Assembly (NCBI GenBank): GCA_031761405.1
Contig: JASEVX010000005.1
Location: 7,962,616-8,026,615 of the forward strand
Direction of reading: 5' to 3'
Source: Serripes groenlandicus
Lineage: Eukaryota > Mollusca > Bivalvia > Cardiida > Cardiidae
DNA length: 64,000 nucleotides
In this document: in pieces, positions 1 through 11,822 of the stretch
Layout: every line of letters starts with the position of its first letter
Numbering within the stretch: position 1 is the stretch's first letter
Notes under the pieces: generated by a model
Told to the model about the DNA's origin: nothing
Seen by the model: the letters and a program-made list of their open reading frames with translations, nothing else
Database searches by the model: none
Program-made: the position numbers and the translations under genes

Positions 1-150
1 ACAGGCGTGTTAATAACACAACGAGCACACAGGCGTGTTAATAACACAACGAGCCCACATGCGTGTTAATAACACAACGAGCACACAGGCGTGTTAATAA
101 CACAACGAGCATACAGGCGTGTTAATAACACAACGAGCATACAGGCGTGT
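1..150. repeat. 28-bp tandem repeat, about 5.4 copies
   Basis: Five near-identical 28-bp units run from the window edge and break off in a sixth at about 150. Each contains the 13-bp palindrome GTGTTAATAACAC followed by AACGAGCAC. The array is cut by the window start, so its full length is unknown. No gene is seen. Confidence 0.95.
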
Positions 151-303
151 GCTTTATTAAAATGTGTACCAGGTTGTTATAACAATATAGTCGCTCCAGA
201 CGGAAAATATATAATTGTATTGTGAAATGACACATCATGATTTAGAGTCAAAGATGGTATAAAGTTCACCTGGTTAAGCAGGGAAAAAGAATCGGAGCCT
301 ATC

Positions 304-628
304 TAAACCTTCCCCTTATATAGACGCTTTCTGACGCCTCTGCAGCAGACGGCTTTTTGAAAACATAGTGACAAAAGAAGAAATTGCACAAAACGTGCAA
401 TTTCTCCTTTTGCCACAATGTTTTCCACTTTTTGTCATAGGTTTACCGTTATCCATTCAATTATGGAGATTTTCTATGTTTTGTCAAAATACGTTCAAAG
501 TCGTCTGAAAACATTGTGGCAAAAGGAGAAATTGCACGTTTTGTGCAATTTCTTCTTTTGTCACTATGTTTTCAAAAGGCCGTCTGCTGCAGATGCCTCA
601 GAAAGAGTCTATATGAGGGAAAGGGTTA
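304..628. mobile_element. MITE family A, composite double copy forming a 325-bp palindrome
   Basis: Two family A half-elements are joined head to head. The left arm (304-420) and right arm (505-628) are inverted copies of each other over about 115 bp, separated by about 90 bp. Each arm has its own hairpin with stem GAAATTGCAC/GTGCAATTTC (about 382-406 and 528-552). The right end is GGAAAGGG followed by TTAA at 625-628. A normal family A copy has one central hairpin, so this looks like recombination between inverted copies. An open frame at 418-702 is only the palindrome read through. Confidence 0.85.
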
Positions 629-857
629 AACAAGTATTACTACACCACACCTCAATATTCGAAGTAATTATTTCTAAAAGTATACACCTCAAGCCGACAT
701 AATATGACTTCAATGTTGTTGTTGTTGAAATAATCATCTAAAGAACGATCAACATAGATGTTGTGGTTTAGTTGGTGTGAAAAGTGGAAGGACCTTTGAT
801 TGTATTGGAAAAAAACAATTTCAGTTTACGATCATTGTCGAGATTCAAATAGGTATT

Positions 858-1085
858 TTAACATTTACCTACATGCAACACATCTGAAGCAGATGACCGA
901 AAACATCAAGGCAAAGCTATGGAAATTCTATATAAATTGAAAGTTAACAATTGAAAACAGTCGAACATATTGTGGCAAAAGGAGTAATTGCTCATTATGA
1001 GCAATTCATACTTTGCAACGATTTTGTTTTCAAAATTCGTCACTTGAAGATCCGCCCAAAATGCGTCTACAAGGGAGAAGGATTA
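858..1085. mobile_element. MITE family A, degenerate copy
   Basis: Recognisable by GTGGCAAAAGGAG, the hairpin core ATTGCTCATTATGAGCAAT (about 990-1008) and AATGCGTCTAC near the right end. The terminal CCCTTTCC/GGAAAGGG motifs are eroded, so this is an old insertion. Confidence 0.65.
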
Positions 1086-1309
1086 TAGCACTTAAAATAA
1101 GATCAATCTGAATACATCGTGGCTCTAAACATTGTAAACGGGATGACTGTCGTAAAATAACATAGTTGATACATCGTACAAAAGAGAGAGTTGAATTCTT
1201 ACTTCGTTCGTAAACCTTTCTCCCTGATAGAGACGACGTTCGACGCATTTAGTGCATGCAACAATCTGTGTAGAGTATGCACACATTTGTCACTCACCTA
1301 ACCATTTCA

Positions 1310-1495
1310 CACAAACAACACATTTGCAGCAGACGACTTTAAAAACATGTAGGCAAAGATAATTGCAATCTTTATAAATAAACATATATTCCTTAAATAA
1401 AGTTATTATGAGCAATTTCTACTTTTGACACAGTGTTTTCAAAAGCTGTCTGTTGTAGATGTGTCAAAATTCGTCTATACGTGGGAAAGGGTTTA
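1310..1495. mobile_element. MITE family A, degenerate copy
   Basis: Contains TTTGCAGCAGACGAC on the left, TATGAGCAATTTCTAC in the middle and GTGGGAAAGGGTTT at the right end. The left terminus is not preserved. Between this copy and the next (1496-2094) I see nothing except a short B-box-like GGTTCGAGTCCC near 1747. Confidence 0.65.
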
Positions 1496-2094
1496 AAACA
1501 ATGTCATTGTCTTGAGGTCTTAAACAGATAAGGATATTTGTATTTAAATTATAATATTGACATGTTTAGATAGAAACATTATTTTTGAACTGAAATATGA
1601 AACTTCTTTTAGTGAAGAAGCCTCGATAGGAGGCGTAAGTACATGTTATGGTAACTGCAGTCTGGAAAAAGTAACGCGTACTTGTTATACATATTGAACA
1701 CTTAATAAGCTACCAAAACAAACACTTAATCGTACCAAAGGTCCCTGGTTCGAGTCCCGTGATGAGCGGGTTCTGACTTTCGGATTTTTCAACACAAACG
1801 GCGCGAGTACTGGTTAAGTCTCCAGGAAGCAGACATCGAGCGTGATTAATATAAGCTGAAAGCTTGTTTCGCAATCGAAGTAAAAAAAAATGTTTAAACT
1901 AAAATTTAAACTAAAACATGGCACACTATTTCTCATACAAAAGAGAGTCAGTCTGTCTTGTTATGAACGCTGACTGTGTGTCCTGTTGACCTAACTCAGA
2001 TGGTAAGCGAACACACATACCAGCCATTATCTCGTCTGAAACATCGATTCTCGTCAATTAGTAAGAAATCACTAATCTCGCACAGATCTGGTAA

Positions 2095-2290
2095 CCCTAC
2101 TCGGCATACAACACATATGTAGTAGACGACTTTGAAAACAATAAGTATGACAAAAATGAAAACTCCCATATAATGAAAAAGCACTTATTGAATAAAGTTA
2201 AAACGGTGTGGTAAAAGGAGAAATTTATTCTTTTATCAGGATGTTTTCGAAAGTCGTCTGCTGCAGATGCCTCAGAAAGCGTCTGTATCA
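2095..2290. mobile_element. MITE family A, degenerate copy
   Basis: Left part has ACATATGTAGTAGACGAC; right part has GTCGTCTGCTGCAGATGCC and CAGAAAGCGTCTGTA. The central hairpin is reduced to one arm (AGAAATTTATTC). Confidence 0.65.
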
Positions 2291-4074
2291 ACTACAGTCC
2301 AAGAGCTCCAAACGTAAAGCATGATTCAGATGCACATGCGCAGTCTCAACTATATATATATATATGTAATACTCGCGGAGTTGTGATGAGTGTTTGTTTG
2401 TTTGAGGCGATTTAAACTTCCTTAATTTCAAATATATCGCGACCTGTTATGGGAAAAATACCAGTATTGCTGGTCAGTCTTACTTTTGTACCAGTGCCTC
2501 ATCCATAAAGCTATCTCCTAGACACTGTTCGTTATATAACAGACACTGATAGACAGCGGTATGACAAAAAACAATGAGATGTTGTTTTCTCTCAAAATGA
2601 CACTGGTGTATTATCAGACTGTTTTGTGATACGTCATGCGAGGTTGTCATTAGACTGGCGACCTCACAGACCAGACATTACCAAGTCTATTTTACCGTGC
2701 GATATAAGATATAATTTGAAAATAATAATCCTGGATAATGCAACCATTCTGTTCAAGAATATGCCTTGCTCTAAATGGGTCATGTGTCACAAAAACCTCG
2801 CCTAGCGACAAACGATTTGGGGTCATAGTGACTCAATAACGGGATCATGTAAAATAAATTGGAGTGAAATTAGTCGGCCTACAGTTCCAGTTTAGTGTCG
2901 AGAGATATGTATAGGGTATACGGACAGGGAAGGCTCGTTGTGATACCGTGCGGGATGCACATGCTCACCTTAACTCCACTGTACGCAGATTCCATAATAC
3001 CTCGAATAGCTAGAAGTAGCTTTATTAATGGCATTTACGTTCAGTTTGAATACATGTATAGCCGACCTTATATAATAATCGAGTCTCCATTGGTGTTTGT
3101 ATGACTGGATGACCATGAGTGAGGATCGCGACAACTTCACAAGGCAGTGAAGAGGCGCAGGTTGATCTGGATCTTCCCTGTACACATAGTCCTAAATGTC
3201 AGTGTACGTGTGGTGGTGTTCAAATTGCGTTGGTAGCTATGAGAAGGGATACAAAGACATGTAAATGATGTGACACCAGACTGTTGTTTGTATATCAATG
3301 CCGAATCAACAATGTGTTCAAGAAACGGTAACGTCAGCCAACTACAGCGACTTAAATCGACAAACGAAACCTTAAATATGTTCTTCGATATTCACGACAA
3401 TTGAATGATCGACAAATACGTTGTCGTTTTAGAATGGTGAATATTTAACATATATATCTATATATGTACATTTATTGTACATCTATTGTATATTTTAAAA
3501 CAATTTTTAACATAACAAACAGTAAACTAAAAACAAACCATTTGTATTCTGGGCAAGAGTCCTTATGTTACAATAAAATTCAATTAAATTCGACCGGTTA
3601 ATATTTTCTATGTCAACCACCGTTCAAGGTGGCTCCATTGACTCGGTTGTATTCTCCCAACGTTAGCTAATGTACCACTGCAATTATCTGAACGCATCCC
3701 GAGTAAGAATTTCAATTTAACGGGCAGGGCATCTTCGTTATGTGTACGTTATATAACCATTATGGGAATGCTAATGTACGATGTAGCCCTGGCTAGCGAA
3801 GAGGCTGGCGGGGTGAACCGGAGCAATGCTATACATGGTATCAGAGACATCTAGGCATCATTGTTACTGTATGAACTATAACAATGATCATTTTCCCTGA
3901 TATAAGGGACATTACATCGCGTTTAGGACCACCAAAAAGTAAGACACATGTGCATGTTAATGTTATTGTCTCTGTTTGATTGCATCGCCTAACTGAATAT
4001 TCTACAAACTTATCCGATAACATAATAATTGACAAAAACAAAAAATATCATTGAAAAGTCAACCTAATTTAACC
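2291..4074. other. Unassigned non-coding stretch
   Basis: No gene, RNA or clear repeat is recognised. There is a short (TA)n run near 2352-2365. Open frames here are under 75 codons and have no family resemblance. Confidence 0.5.
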
Positions 4075-4270
4075 TCATCTTAAATTATAAAAAAAATCTG
4101 TTTCAGGCGGCTTCGGAAATATGAAAGCAAAGCTTTTGAACCTCGATATAAATGAAGGCATACTCATTGAATAGAAGTGAACTTAAGCATTGTCTCCATT
4201 TGCCATGCTATTTACAAATGCTGTCTGCTGTAGATACATCAAATTGCGTATGCATGTGGGAAAGGGTTAC
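4075..4270. mobile_element. MITE family A, degenerate copy
   Basis: Left side has CAGGCGGCTTCGGAAA; right side has GCTGTCTGCTGTAGATAC and GTGGGAAAGGGTTAC, the eroded right terminus. The stretch 4271-4799 holds nothing recognisable. Confidence 0.6.
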
Positions 4271-4799
4271 TGTCAGATGGCGATGTTACCTACGGCAGTT
4301 CTAGTTAAAGACTGGAGGTGTTATATACACTTGTAATAGAACGTCTATCACACAGAATGGAATCGATACACCTATTGTATCCTATATATTCATTTTACAA
4401 AATAGGAAGGAAATAATTTAAAAAATGACATTCAAACATTATTTCTATTTAAAGCGTTACGAAACACATCTATGCCATTTTTGGAGTATTCCACGCTAAA
4501 AATAAAATACATAAAAGACACCCGATAGAAAAATAGAAAATTGTTATAAGTAAAAGAAAATTTGAACAATAAAAAAAACCATTTACTGAACAGGATACTT
4601 AGCTCACCAAGGACGAAATGTTTAACAAACAGTCCTGAAACAGTCCTGGGGAGGGGCGACCAATCCCACCTTCATTATAGAGAGGTAAGCAGCTAAGCAC
4701 TGACCTTAACATACTACTGCCAACCAATCGACATAATGATCAACAATGGCTGAACTTCCAAAGAAATCGTTACATTATTTGGTGCAGCTTTCATTCGTC

Positions 4800-5090
4800 A
4801 CATATTATCATAGATTGCGGACTTTACGCCGTTTTTCAAAAAGATTTCTGTCATATCACTGCGGCCAGTTCATCTACTCATGTGTTTCCTAGCGTTCTCA
4901 CACCAGTAAACCATTTACCACACTACATTCTTTCATAGCAACTGGCTGCTTTACCTCATAGGCTGTAAGCACATTGGTGAAAGACGAATGACGCTTGTCA
5001 CTGTGACTTTTGTCAAACGTCGGAAAGAACGTTGGCCGAGCTGGGATTCGAACTCACAACCCTCTGGATTCGTAATTAAGTTTAAACACA
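4800..5090 (-). mobile_element. tRNA-derived SINE, minus strand
   Basis: Read on the minus strand, a B-box-like GAGTTCGAATCCCAGC (about 5045-5065) is followed by a body and a 3' part with GAACTGGCCGCAGTGATATG and ACGGCGTAAAG (4815-4880). This is the molluscan SINE 3' pattern also seen near 23,620, 25,750, 38,480, 47,050 and 63,720 in this window. The A-box end is not clear, so the head may be 5'-truncated. The Meta/V-type SINE superfamily is possible but not established here. Confidence 0.7.
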
Positions 5091-5773
5091 GGAAAACAGT
5101 CCAAATGATACATCGTTACAGAGGCATATGGCCTAGGCAGCACTTTTCCATCTTATAGATACATCTTGTACAGTTTATATCGGTCGGACTTAAACCTTTC
5201 ACTGCCGCATTTCAAGAAGTCGACCATTTGACCATTATATTTGTCGTCCAACAGGAAATTTAATTTGTTAAAAATTAATGTCTAAGTGGCAAACAACGCA
5301 TTGTTTGCAAAAGCCTGTAATTGCCATTGGCAGCTAAACGGTTAAATAAAAGTTGACTTGGCAAATTGGCAAAATTTATAAATCTTTGGTATGTTTATGT
5401 TTCGGCTGCTTCAATTATGTATTTACAAGTCGTCTGCTGCATCAGGGTCGTTAACCATGAAGGTCTGGATGACAAAATAATCAATTCCAGCCAAGATTAC
5501 ACCGTTCTCTATTTCAAGACAAAACCGTACACATGTGAGTAATTTGGACTTATCATTGTCTGCATTGATAATCGGGTTGGAATTTGAGACTGGCAATCAT
5601 ATAAACAAGGAATGTCTTTGATTGTAAGAGTTCATTTCACCTGAGTACCATTAATCATAATGTTTCAGAAACATCATAGATTTGGGAAATTATTTTATAT
5701 TTAAACTCATACTGAACATTCGGACATAATGACAACCTCTTCCAGGGGCCTAGCCTGGCAATAATCAATGTGT

Positions 5774-5996
5774 AGGCCGTCTCGTGAGAAAATCAACATT
5801 GTGGACTCTGCGTAAAGTATCGACCAGGATCAGACTAAGCATGCCACACAGGCGTATCCGGATATTCACTTTTCGCCTCCTGTGGATTTTCTGTTTCAGG
5901 AATCACTACTCTATCTATCCCCCCTTAGACGGAATGTGTCGGCCGGATCAGTCTGCGCGGACAGCGCAGGCTGATCTGGTCGATACATTACGCAGA
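5774..5996 (-). mobile_element. MITE family B, truncated, minus orientation
   Basis: Starts with the B terminus (AGGCCGTCTCGTGAGAAAA), then CAACATTGTGGACTCTGCG. The body is inverted relative to other copies (CACTTTTCGCCTCCTGTGG) and ends in the GC-rich arm CAGGCTGATCTGGTCGATAC. The second terminus is missing after about 5996, so the copy is incomplete. An open frame at 5784-6047 is this element. Confidence 0.8.
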
Positions 5997-6446
5997 TGTG
6001 TATCGCCGCAGCTGCATTTTGGAGCAGTTTTAGAAAAAAATGTGTAGGCACGTGCCTACAGTGCATAAAGGGAGCTACGCCCCTGTTTTCACTAGCGATA
6101 CACCAAATAAAAACGGTAGAATTGGCCATACCAAGAGAGAAACTTGTTGTTCTGTCACATGACACTGACAAAGTGTCTAATATTTCAGAATCGGTGGTAC
6201 TTTTGGGTCTTTAAAAAAAGTGTATCAAAGCAAACAGAATTCATTAAATTTGATAATGTGTCATTTCATTTAACCTTATATTCAAAAGAAAATTCATTCG
6301 TCTCAGATTTATACATATTCCTTTATCTTGGTTTCTCAAAGTTGTAAGTAAATCTCACTATTTTTTCGGTAATCGCGGAATATTTGCCATGGTTACGATA
6401 ACATTCAACAATCGCAATATGTGACCTATGAATGTTTTTAACCATT
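5997..6446. other. Unassigned non-coding stretch
   Basis: No gene or repeat recognised. Overlapping short open frames (5996-6347) show no domain and no plausible exon signals. Confidence 0.4.
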
Positions 6447-6592
6447 CCCAAATACAACAAATCTGCATCAGGCGATTTTGAAAACGTCTAGGTAAGACAA
6501 TGCTGCAAAAAGATAAATTTCTCCATTTTGCCACAATGTTTTTAAATGTCGTCTTCGCAAAAATGCGTCTGCATATGGTAAATTTTACGATC
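6447..6592. mobile_element. MITE family A, degenerate copy
   Basis: AAATCTGCATCAGGCGATTT on the left, AATTTCTCCATTTTGCCACA in the middle and AAATGCGTCTGCATATGG on the right. Terminal motifs are lost. Confidence 0.55.
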
Positions 6593-6724
6593 TCACTAAT
6601 TGGAATTTGTAAGAAAATCAAATGAAAAATTATGAAACAAACTTATATAAGCACGATACTATAAATTAGAGACAGGGGATAAAAAACACACCACCGAGTA
6701 GTTTCTCTTTTTCAATGTGTTTAA

Positions 6725-6930
6725 CACTTTCCGATATACAACACATATGCAGCAGACGTCTTCCAAAACGTCTTTGTCAAAATATGAAACAAACTCATTG
6801 AATCGGAAATTTAACATGGAGACAAAAAGGAGAAATTGCTAATTATGACGAATGTCTTCTTTCGTCACAATATTTTCGAAAGTCATCTTCTACAGAAGCG
6901 TCAAAATGCTCTTGTATGAGGTAACATGTT
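6725..6930. mobile_element. MITE family A, degenerate copy
   Basis: ATATGCAGCAGACGTCTTCC on the left, AGGAGAAATTGCTAATTATG in the centre and AAGTCATCTTCTACAGAAGC on the right. Termini are eroded. Confidence 0.6.
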
Positions 6931-7319
6931 AAATCTTTTCTGTAAGAAACGTTTCCAATAAGATAAAAGGATTATGTACATATGCAGTAAATCTACGTGG
7001 TATTCGATATTAGAAATGGCATTAAAGGTCACAACGTTGCAAAGTATACATGTAAATGTATATATGTTAGTTGCAGAAGGCGTATTCATATTTGTGTTAT
7101 CAAATTCCGACATATTTTTGAAAACCACCAGTGTTTAACGTTGTCTTTGGAAGAGTCCATTGAAAAAAATCAAGTCAAATCAAACGTTTATCAATCTTCT
7201 GAGGCTTTGAAAAGTACGGCGATATATGTTTTAGCGATAACTCGAACATAGGAAACTGAATAGATCGTTTGACTCGAACCATTTCTGGGAACGGATGTCT
7301 TTGGAAAACAGCGTAGCAA

Positions 7320-7353
7320 CAGTTCTGATTGCTTATACGAGCAATCAGAACTG
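7320..7353. repeat. Perfect 14-bp hairpin
   Basis: CAGTTCTGATTGCT and its exact reverse complement AGCAATCAGAACTG are separated by six bases (TATACG). It lies in a stretch (7175-7530) rich in TCGAAC/TCGATAAC motifs, probably an eroded mobile element. The element family is not identified. Confidence 0.8.
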
Positions 7354-7385
7354 CTGGCTTGACAATGCATATATGAACTAAGCAT

Positions 7386-7475
7386 AAATCAAGTCGATAA
7401 CTCGAACACGTCGATAGCTCGACCATGTCGATAACTCGAACACGTCGATAACTCGAACACGTCGATAACTCGAAG
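7386..7475. repeat. 18-bp tandem repeat, about 5 copies
   Basis: Units of GTCGATAACTCGAACAC plus one base, with one diverged unit (GTCGATAGCTCGACCAT). The same ATAACTCGAACA motif occurs once at about 7238, suggesting that the array grew from a word already present in the surrounding element. Confidence 0.85.
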
Positions 7476-7768
7476 TGATAAATGGGTCCCTTTTGAGTTC
7501 GAGTAGTCAGAGTCCACTGTATGTCCATGTCCACCAAACTACATAAAGTATAAATACATGTACAGTGTATATAGTATGTAAGGTTTTATATATTCAATTA
7601 TGGTAGAATCGAAAATACGTATATCTTTCTTTGTCATGGTACTGATTTACATATTATATAATACTCGACTCCTCTGCAGTAAATGATTGAAAACCTTGTG
7701 GAAAAAGGAAATACTGCCCATAGTTATTTACGTTTAAAAGAGCTAGTAACGCATACACAATTCCTTCC

Positions 7769-7988
7769 TTAACCCTTTCCCTCATATAGACGCTATCTGA
7801 CGCCTCTGCAGCAGGTGGCTTTTTGAAAACATAGTGACAAAAGAAGAAATTGCACAAAACGTGCAATTTCTCCTTTTGCCACAATGTTTTCCACTTTTTG
7901 TCATAGGTTATCCATTCAATTAAAGAGATTTTCTATTTTTTGACAAAATACGTTCATCGTCTGTTGCCGTATGAGGGAAAGGGGTAAG
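7769..7988. mobile_element. MITE family A, young copy
   Basis: TTAA followed by CCCTTTCCCTCATATAGACG on the left; ATGAGGGAAAGGGG on the right. The internal inverted words TCTGCAGCAG and CGTCTGTTGC and the central hairpin GAAATTGCAC/GTGCAATTTC are intact. The right TTAA has become GTAA. Confidence 0.85.
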
Positions 7989-8103
7989 AATGTAAAAATG
8001 TGATACTCTCGTTTGTTGTTGTTGTTGATATTTCTATAAAATGTATTCTCGGCGATCGTTAAACTACAATAGTCCATACAAACCAGGACAACGCGGAGAC
8101 ACA

Positions 8104-8283
8104 GCTCTAGATAAAAGGGCATCTTGCACGTTCTAGACTCCTTATTTGACACTCAAACCCTATGTTGTGGGTTCTCACTGAGACGATTCTTTTGGGAACC
8201 CACAACATAGGGTTTGGTGGGTTAAAAGAAAAGTGATATTGTGTTGAAAATATCAGTTTACTCCTCCTTATCTAGTCCTAGAG
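8104..8283. mobile_element. MITE family D with long internal palindrome
   Basis: Outer ends carry CTCTAGATAA (left) and TTATCTAGTCCTAGAG (right). Inside lies an inverted repeat, CAAACCCTATGTTGTGGGTT against AACCCACAACATAGGGTTTG (about 8155-8216), with GAGACGATTCTTTT in the loop. The whole layout recurs at 31,322-31,512. Here part of the left arm has been lost, so the stem is asymmetric. Confidence 0.75.
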
Positions 8284-8740
8284 AGATAATGTGGGAGCCA
8301 AATCGGTCATGAAATAAACACCCTATCAATCACAGTCGGACAACAGAACTTGTCAGTACAAAACTCGTGGTTCTTGACGGCGTTCTTGATCAGCTGATCT
8401 ATTCACCAAGAAGTACGCACGTGACTGGAATTGATTCGTCAATTATTCGAGGTATTCAGTGAAACGCTTACATTACTAGCACTTGAATTAACTGTAGAAT
8501 AATAGTTCTAATACAACAATTTCAGCTAGTTCCTACTAAATCCTTGTTTAGTGGCAGTTATAAATGTTGCAAATCTTAATTGTCGACTAAAACCAGCCCC
8601 TAAGTTAAATTGTCTTGATCAACATTGGTCGCTACTTATTTATAAATATTAATAATCGAATATTAGGAATAAGGGTTTAAGGGGTGTAAGAGTGGAACAA
8701 GAAGGGGCTACAACTCTTGTTTAACATCGAAATAAAGATT
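8284..8740. other. Unassigned non-coding stretch
   Basis: No open frame, RNA gene or repeat recognised. Confidence 0.4.
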
Positions 8741-8811
8741 CTTCTAAATGTACGGGTAAGTGAATGTATGTGCGCATAAGAGAGTGTACGCTGTACGCAA
8801 ATGAAAATTGA

Positions 8812-9212
<401 letters not shown>

Positions 9213-9983
9213 ATCAGACAGACTAAAGAAATAAAAACCAATGGATATAAAGAAAAGTGAAGATAGAGAAGAAATTCAAAGATATATAGAGAGAAAGAGA
9301 GATATATAGGACAAACAGACGGAAAGTAAGAAAAATCGCAAAAAATGAAATCTCCACTCACCCACTCGAAATGTTTTACTCTTGGCTTCCACACTCGATG
9401 TATAAATCCCAGCAGATATCAGTATAATCCACACTGAATACATTTTAAATAGCACCAATAAAATTCCCGTCACCCAAACAATATAAAATAATAAAAACAA
9501 ACAATCAAAACACCGAATAGAAAATATCCTCGTATTTACATCTTTCTATATACACTCCAGCTATATACAGTCGGTTTCTAAGAGTTTTCCAGTCAGTTCC
9601 CTGGCATCTTTCTCAAGTGAAACCCTTTACACCCAGCACTATAAGTATGTAAACACAATCATAAAACGAAACGAGATGCAGCAGAGCGCCGTGGTTATGA
9701 TTCCGCTATTCGAGAGACCATTTACATCCAGTTACGCCAAACTTCCATTTTTTATGTCTTCGGAAAATATCATTGGAAATATCTCGCGGCCGTGAGCGTA
9801 TAATCCGACTAGCGTAAAAACACTAAAGACTTGATCCAATTGTAGATTTTTCTTGTTGGATTCGGTCTATCGAACAATAACGGCGACGCGTCGTGGTGAA
9901 ACCCCACCCGTTCTGTAACTCTTAACTCGTTCCAATGCGCAGATGCATTTCGACACATATGACGTAGTCGACCTTTGAAAACA
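9213..9983. other. Unassigned non-coding stretch
   Basis: Purine-rich flank of the microsatellite to about 9,310, then sequence without recognisable gene or repeat. Confidence 0.4.
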
Positions 9984-10214
9984 TTAACCCTTTCCCACAT
10001 ACGACAATTATGCAGCAGACGACTTTTTAACATATTTTGTCAAAAAATAGAATATCTCTATAATTGAATGGATAACCTATGACTACAAGTGGAAAACATT
10101 GTGGCAAAAGGAGAAATTGCTCGTTTTGAGCAATTTCTACTTTTGTCACTATGTTTTCAAAAAGCTGTCTGCTCCAATGGCGTCAGAAAGCGTCTATATG
10201 AGGGAAAGGGTTAA
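9984..10214. mobile_element. MITE family A, complete copy with TTAA on both sides
   Basis: TTAA (9984-9987), then CCCTTTCCCACATACGACAA at the left end. The right end is ATATGAGGGAAAGGG followed by TTAA (10211-10214). The central hairpin uses the variant stem GAAATTGCTC/GAGCAATTTC. Together with the empty-site evidence at 21,233, this supports a piggyBac-like TTAA target. Confidence 0.9.
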
Positions 10215-11765
10215 TTAAGACAGTAATAGAGCATGCTAATAAAGAACAATTAAATTCCTCCTTTTGATATTTTTTGTTACAATCAATAATACTACTTTAT
10301 AATGTAGAAACAGTCCATATGTTTTGCTCAGATTTTTGAAAATGCATTTGCAGATGTGCTGTATGTTGGAATGGAAATAGTTTAACCGTTGGAATGGAAG
10401 ATTTTGATTGAAGTCGTTTTTCTGAAGAAAAAATGAAAGCTCTGTAAAATTAATTAGATGTTTCTTTATTTTGTTAGAAGTCTTTCGGGTAAAGGAGTTT
10501 TTTACAGTCGTCTTTGGCAGAGGCGTCAAAAGCCGTTTACATCAGAAAATTGACATTTACGTCGAAAAATTCCGGAGCGGGACAAAAATTGAAAAAAGAA
10601 ATCTAAACATTTCGATTTATAACAATTAACAATATACATTTCACAAAACAACCTTATCCGAATAAAACGCTTTTCACTTACACATTTAAGACCATAACAA
10701 TAGTAATACTAAACTAGATCGAATCCAATAAATAAACAGTAACACTATAATTCTAGATATGAACGGTTATATATCAATACACAGAAAGAGAGCGGGCGAA
10801 GACGTTGTACTTTCATCTGAAGTAGTTTTTTCTGCATACCTTTGTACCCCCGGTGAGCGATCTTATGTTCATTTCTGTCTACCACTGGCGACAGTATACA
10901 GGAAAATACACCGACACACACTTTTCATTCCTGATGATAGAGATCAGAAAACTCACTCACATAGTATTGTCATGATCATAATTATAATCCGGACGATTTT
11001 ACAATTTTTCTTATTGACTTGAGAGCGAACAGGAACGACCCTGTTCAGACTGCGCGAAGGCCTTGTCTTATATGGGTCTTTCCTTGTTGCAAATGCAAAA
11101 CAAAGAGATGAGTGGTGGCGCGACTCGTAGAAACCATGTGGTAACGGCATGGGTCGAGGGCTGTGCCACTAATTAGAAACAGAACGCCGTTAATGATGGA
11201 GATTGTCAAATTTACACTTATCGTCCATTCATTGGTCTGGTTTGATCATCACCTCGTATCTTATCGCCCTCATGGAGATTACATTTCATGGTAAACAATC
11301 AAACAAATATACAAAACAACGTAGAAAAGGATTCAATTTCTTCCGATTCTTCATTGTTTGTTGTTCTACATTAAATACCCACCAACTATCATCTATAGTC
11401 GTCTCTTTATTTTTATACAGACAGAAACATTTTTATAACCAGAGACATATATGTCTCCTGTTATAACTCATCTAAACGTTACCATTACATTTTGTTGTTC
11501 GTTGAAAGTGGTTTCAGCCTGCGAAGACGTAATTTTACTTAGAAGAAATATTAGAACACATTTTTCCTTCGATCAGAAAATAATGAGAAAGAATAAGTTG
11601 ATCAAAAGCTGCCTAATTACTGACCTGATAAGGTTATTTAAGACTTTTCAAAAATGAAAACATTTATTTAGAAGGTCTATAATTCCCATGTGATTAATTA
11701 AATAACGTTTGATCGTGTACACTTAAAAACTCTTCAAAACTGAAAACCGATTCGGTAATGTAATT
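10215..11765. other. Mostly unassigned; one family A remnant
   Basis: A remnant of MITE A is visible at about 10,490-10,545 (CAGTCGTCTTTGGCAGAGGC). The rest has no recognised gene or repeat. Short open frames at 10,759-11,022 and 11,203-11,657 show no domain. Confidence 0.4.
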
Positions 11766-11822
11766 TTGGTTAGAGCATCTGCATTGAGAGCAGTGTACCA
11801 GAGGTTCGAGTCCGGGTCCGGC
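11766..11822 (+). other. tRNA-like sequence (SINE head or tRNA pseudogene) at the start of the 31-bp array
   Basis: TGGTTAGAGCATCTG (11,767 on) resembles a pol III A box and D arm. CTGC/GCAG can pair around a seven-base loop as an anticodon stem. GGTTCGAGTCC (11,803-11,813) is an excellent B box / T-loop. The A-to-B distance is several bases short of a normal tRNA and the acceptor stem does not pair, so I do not call a functional tRNA. Its 3' half (CAGTGTACCAGAGGTTCGAG) is nearly the same as the repeated unit downstream. Confidence 0.6.

Noticed and set aside
1..150. Possible CRISPR-like direct repeats
   Set aside because: Units of 28 bp are directly adjacent with no variable spacers, and the context is eukaryotic. 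It is a simple tandem repeat.
1740..1765. B-box-like GGTTCGAGTCCCGTG suggesting a tRNA or SINE
   Set aside because: No A box or paired stems upstream and no SINE 3' part downstream. Too short to call.
11766..11822. Functional tRNA gene
   Set aside because: A and B boxes are present, but the acceptor stem does not pair, the A-B distance is short, and a seven-base loop with TGA would imply tRNA-Ser without its long variable arm.
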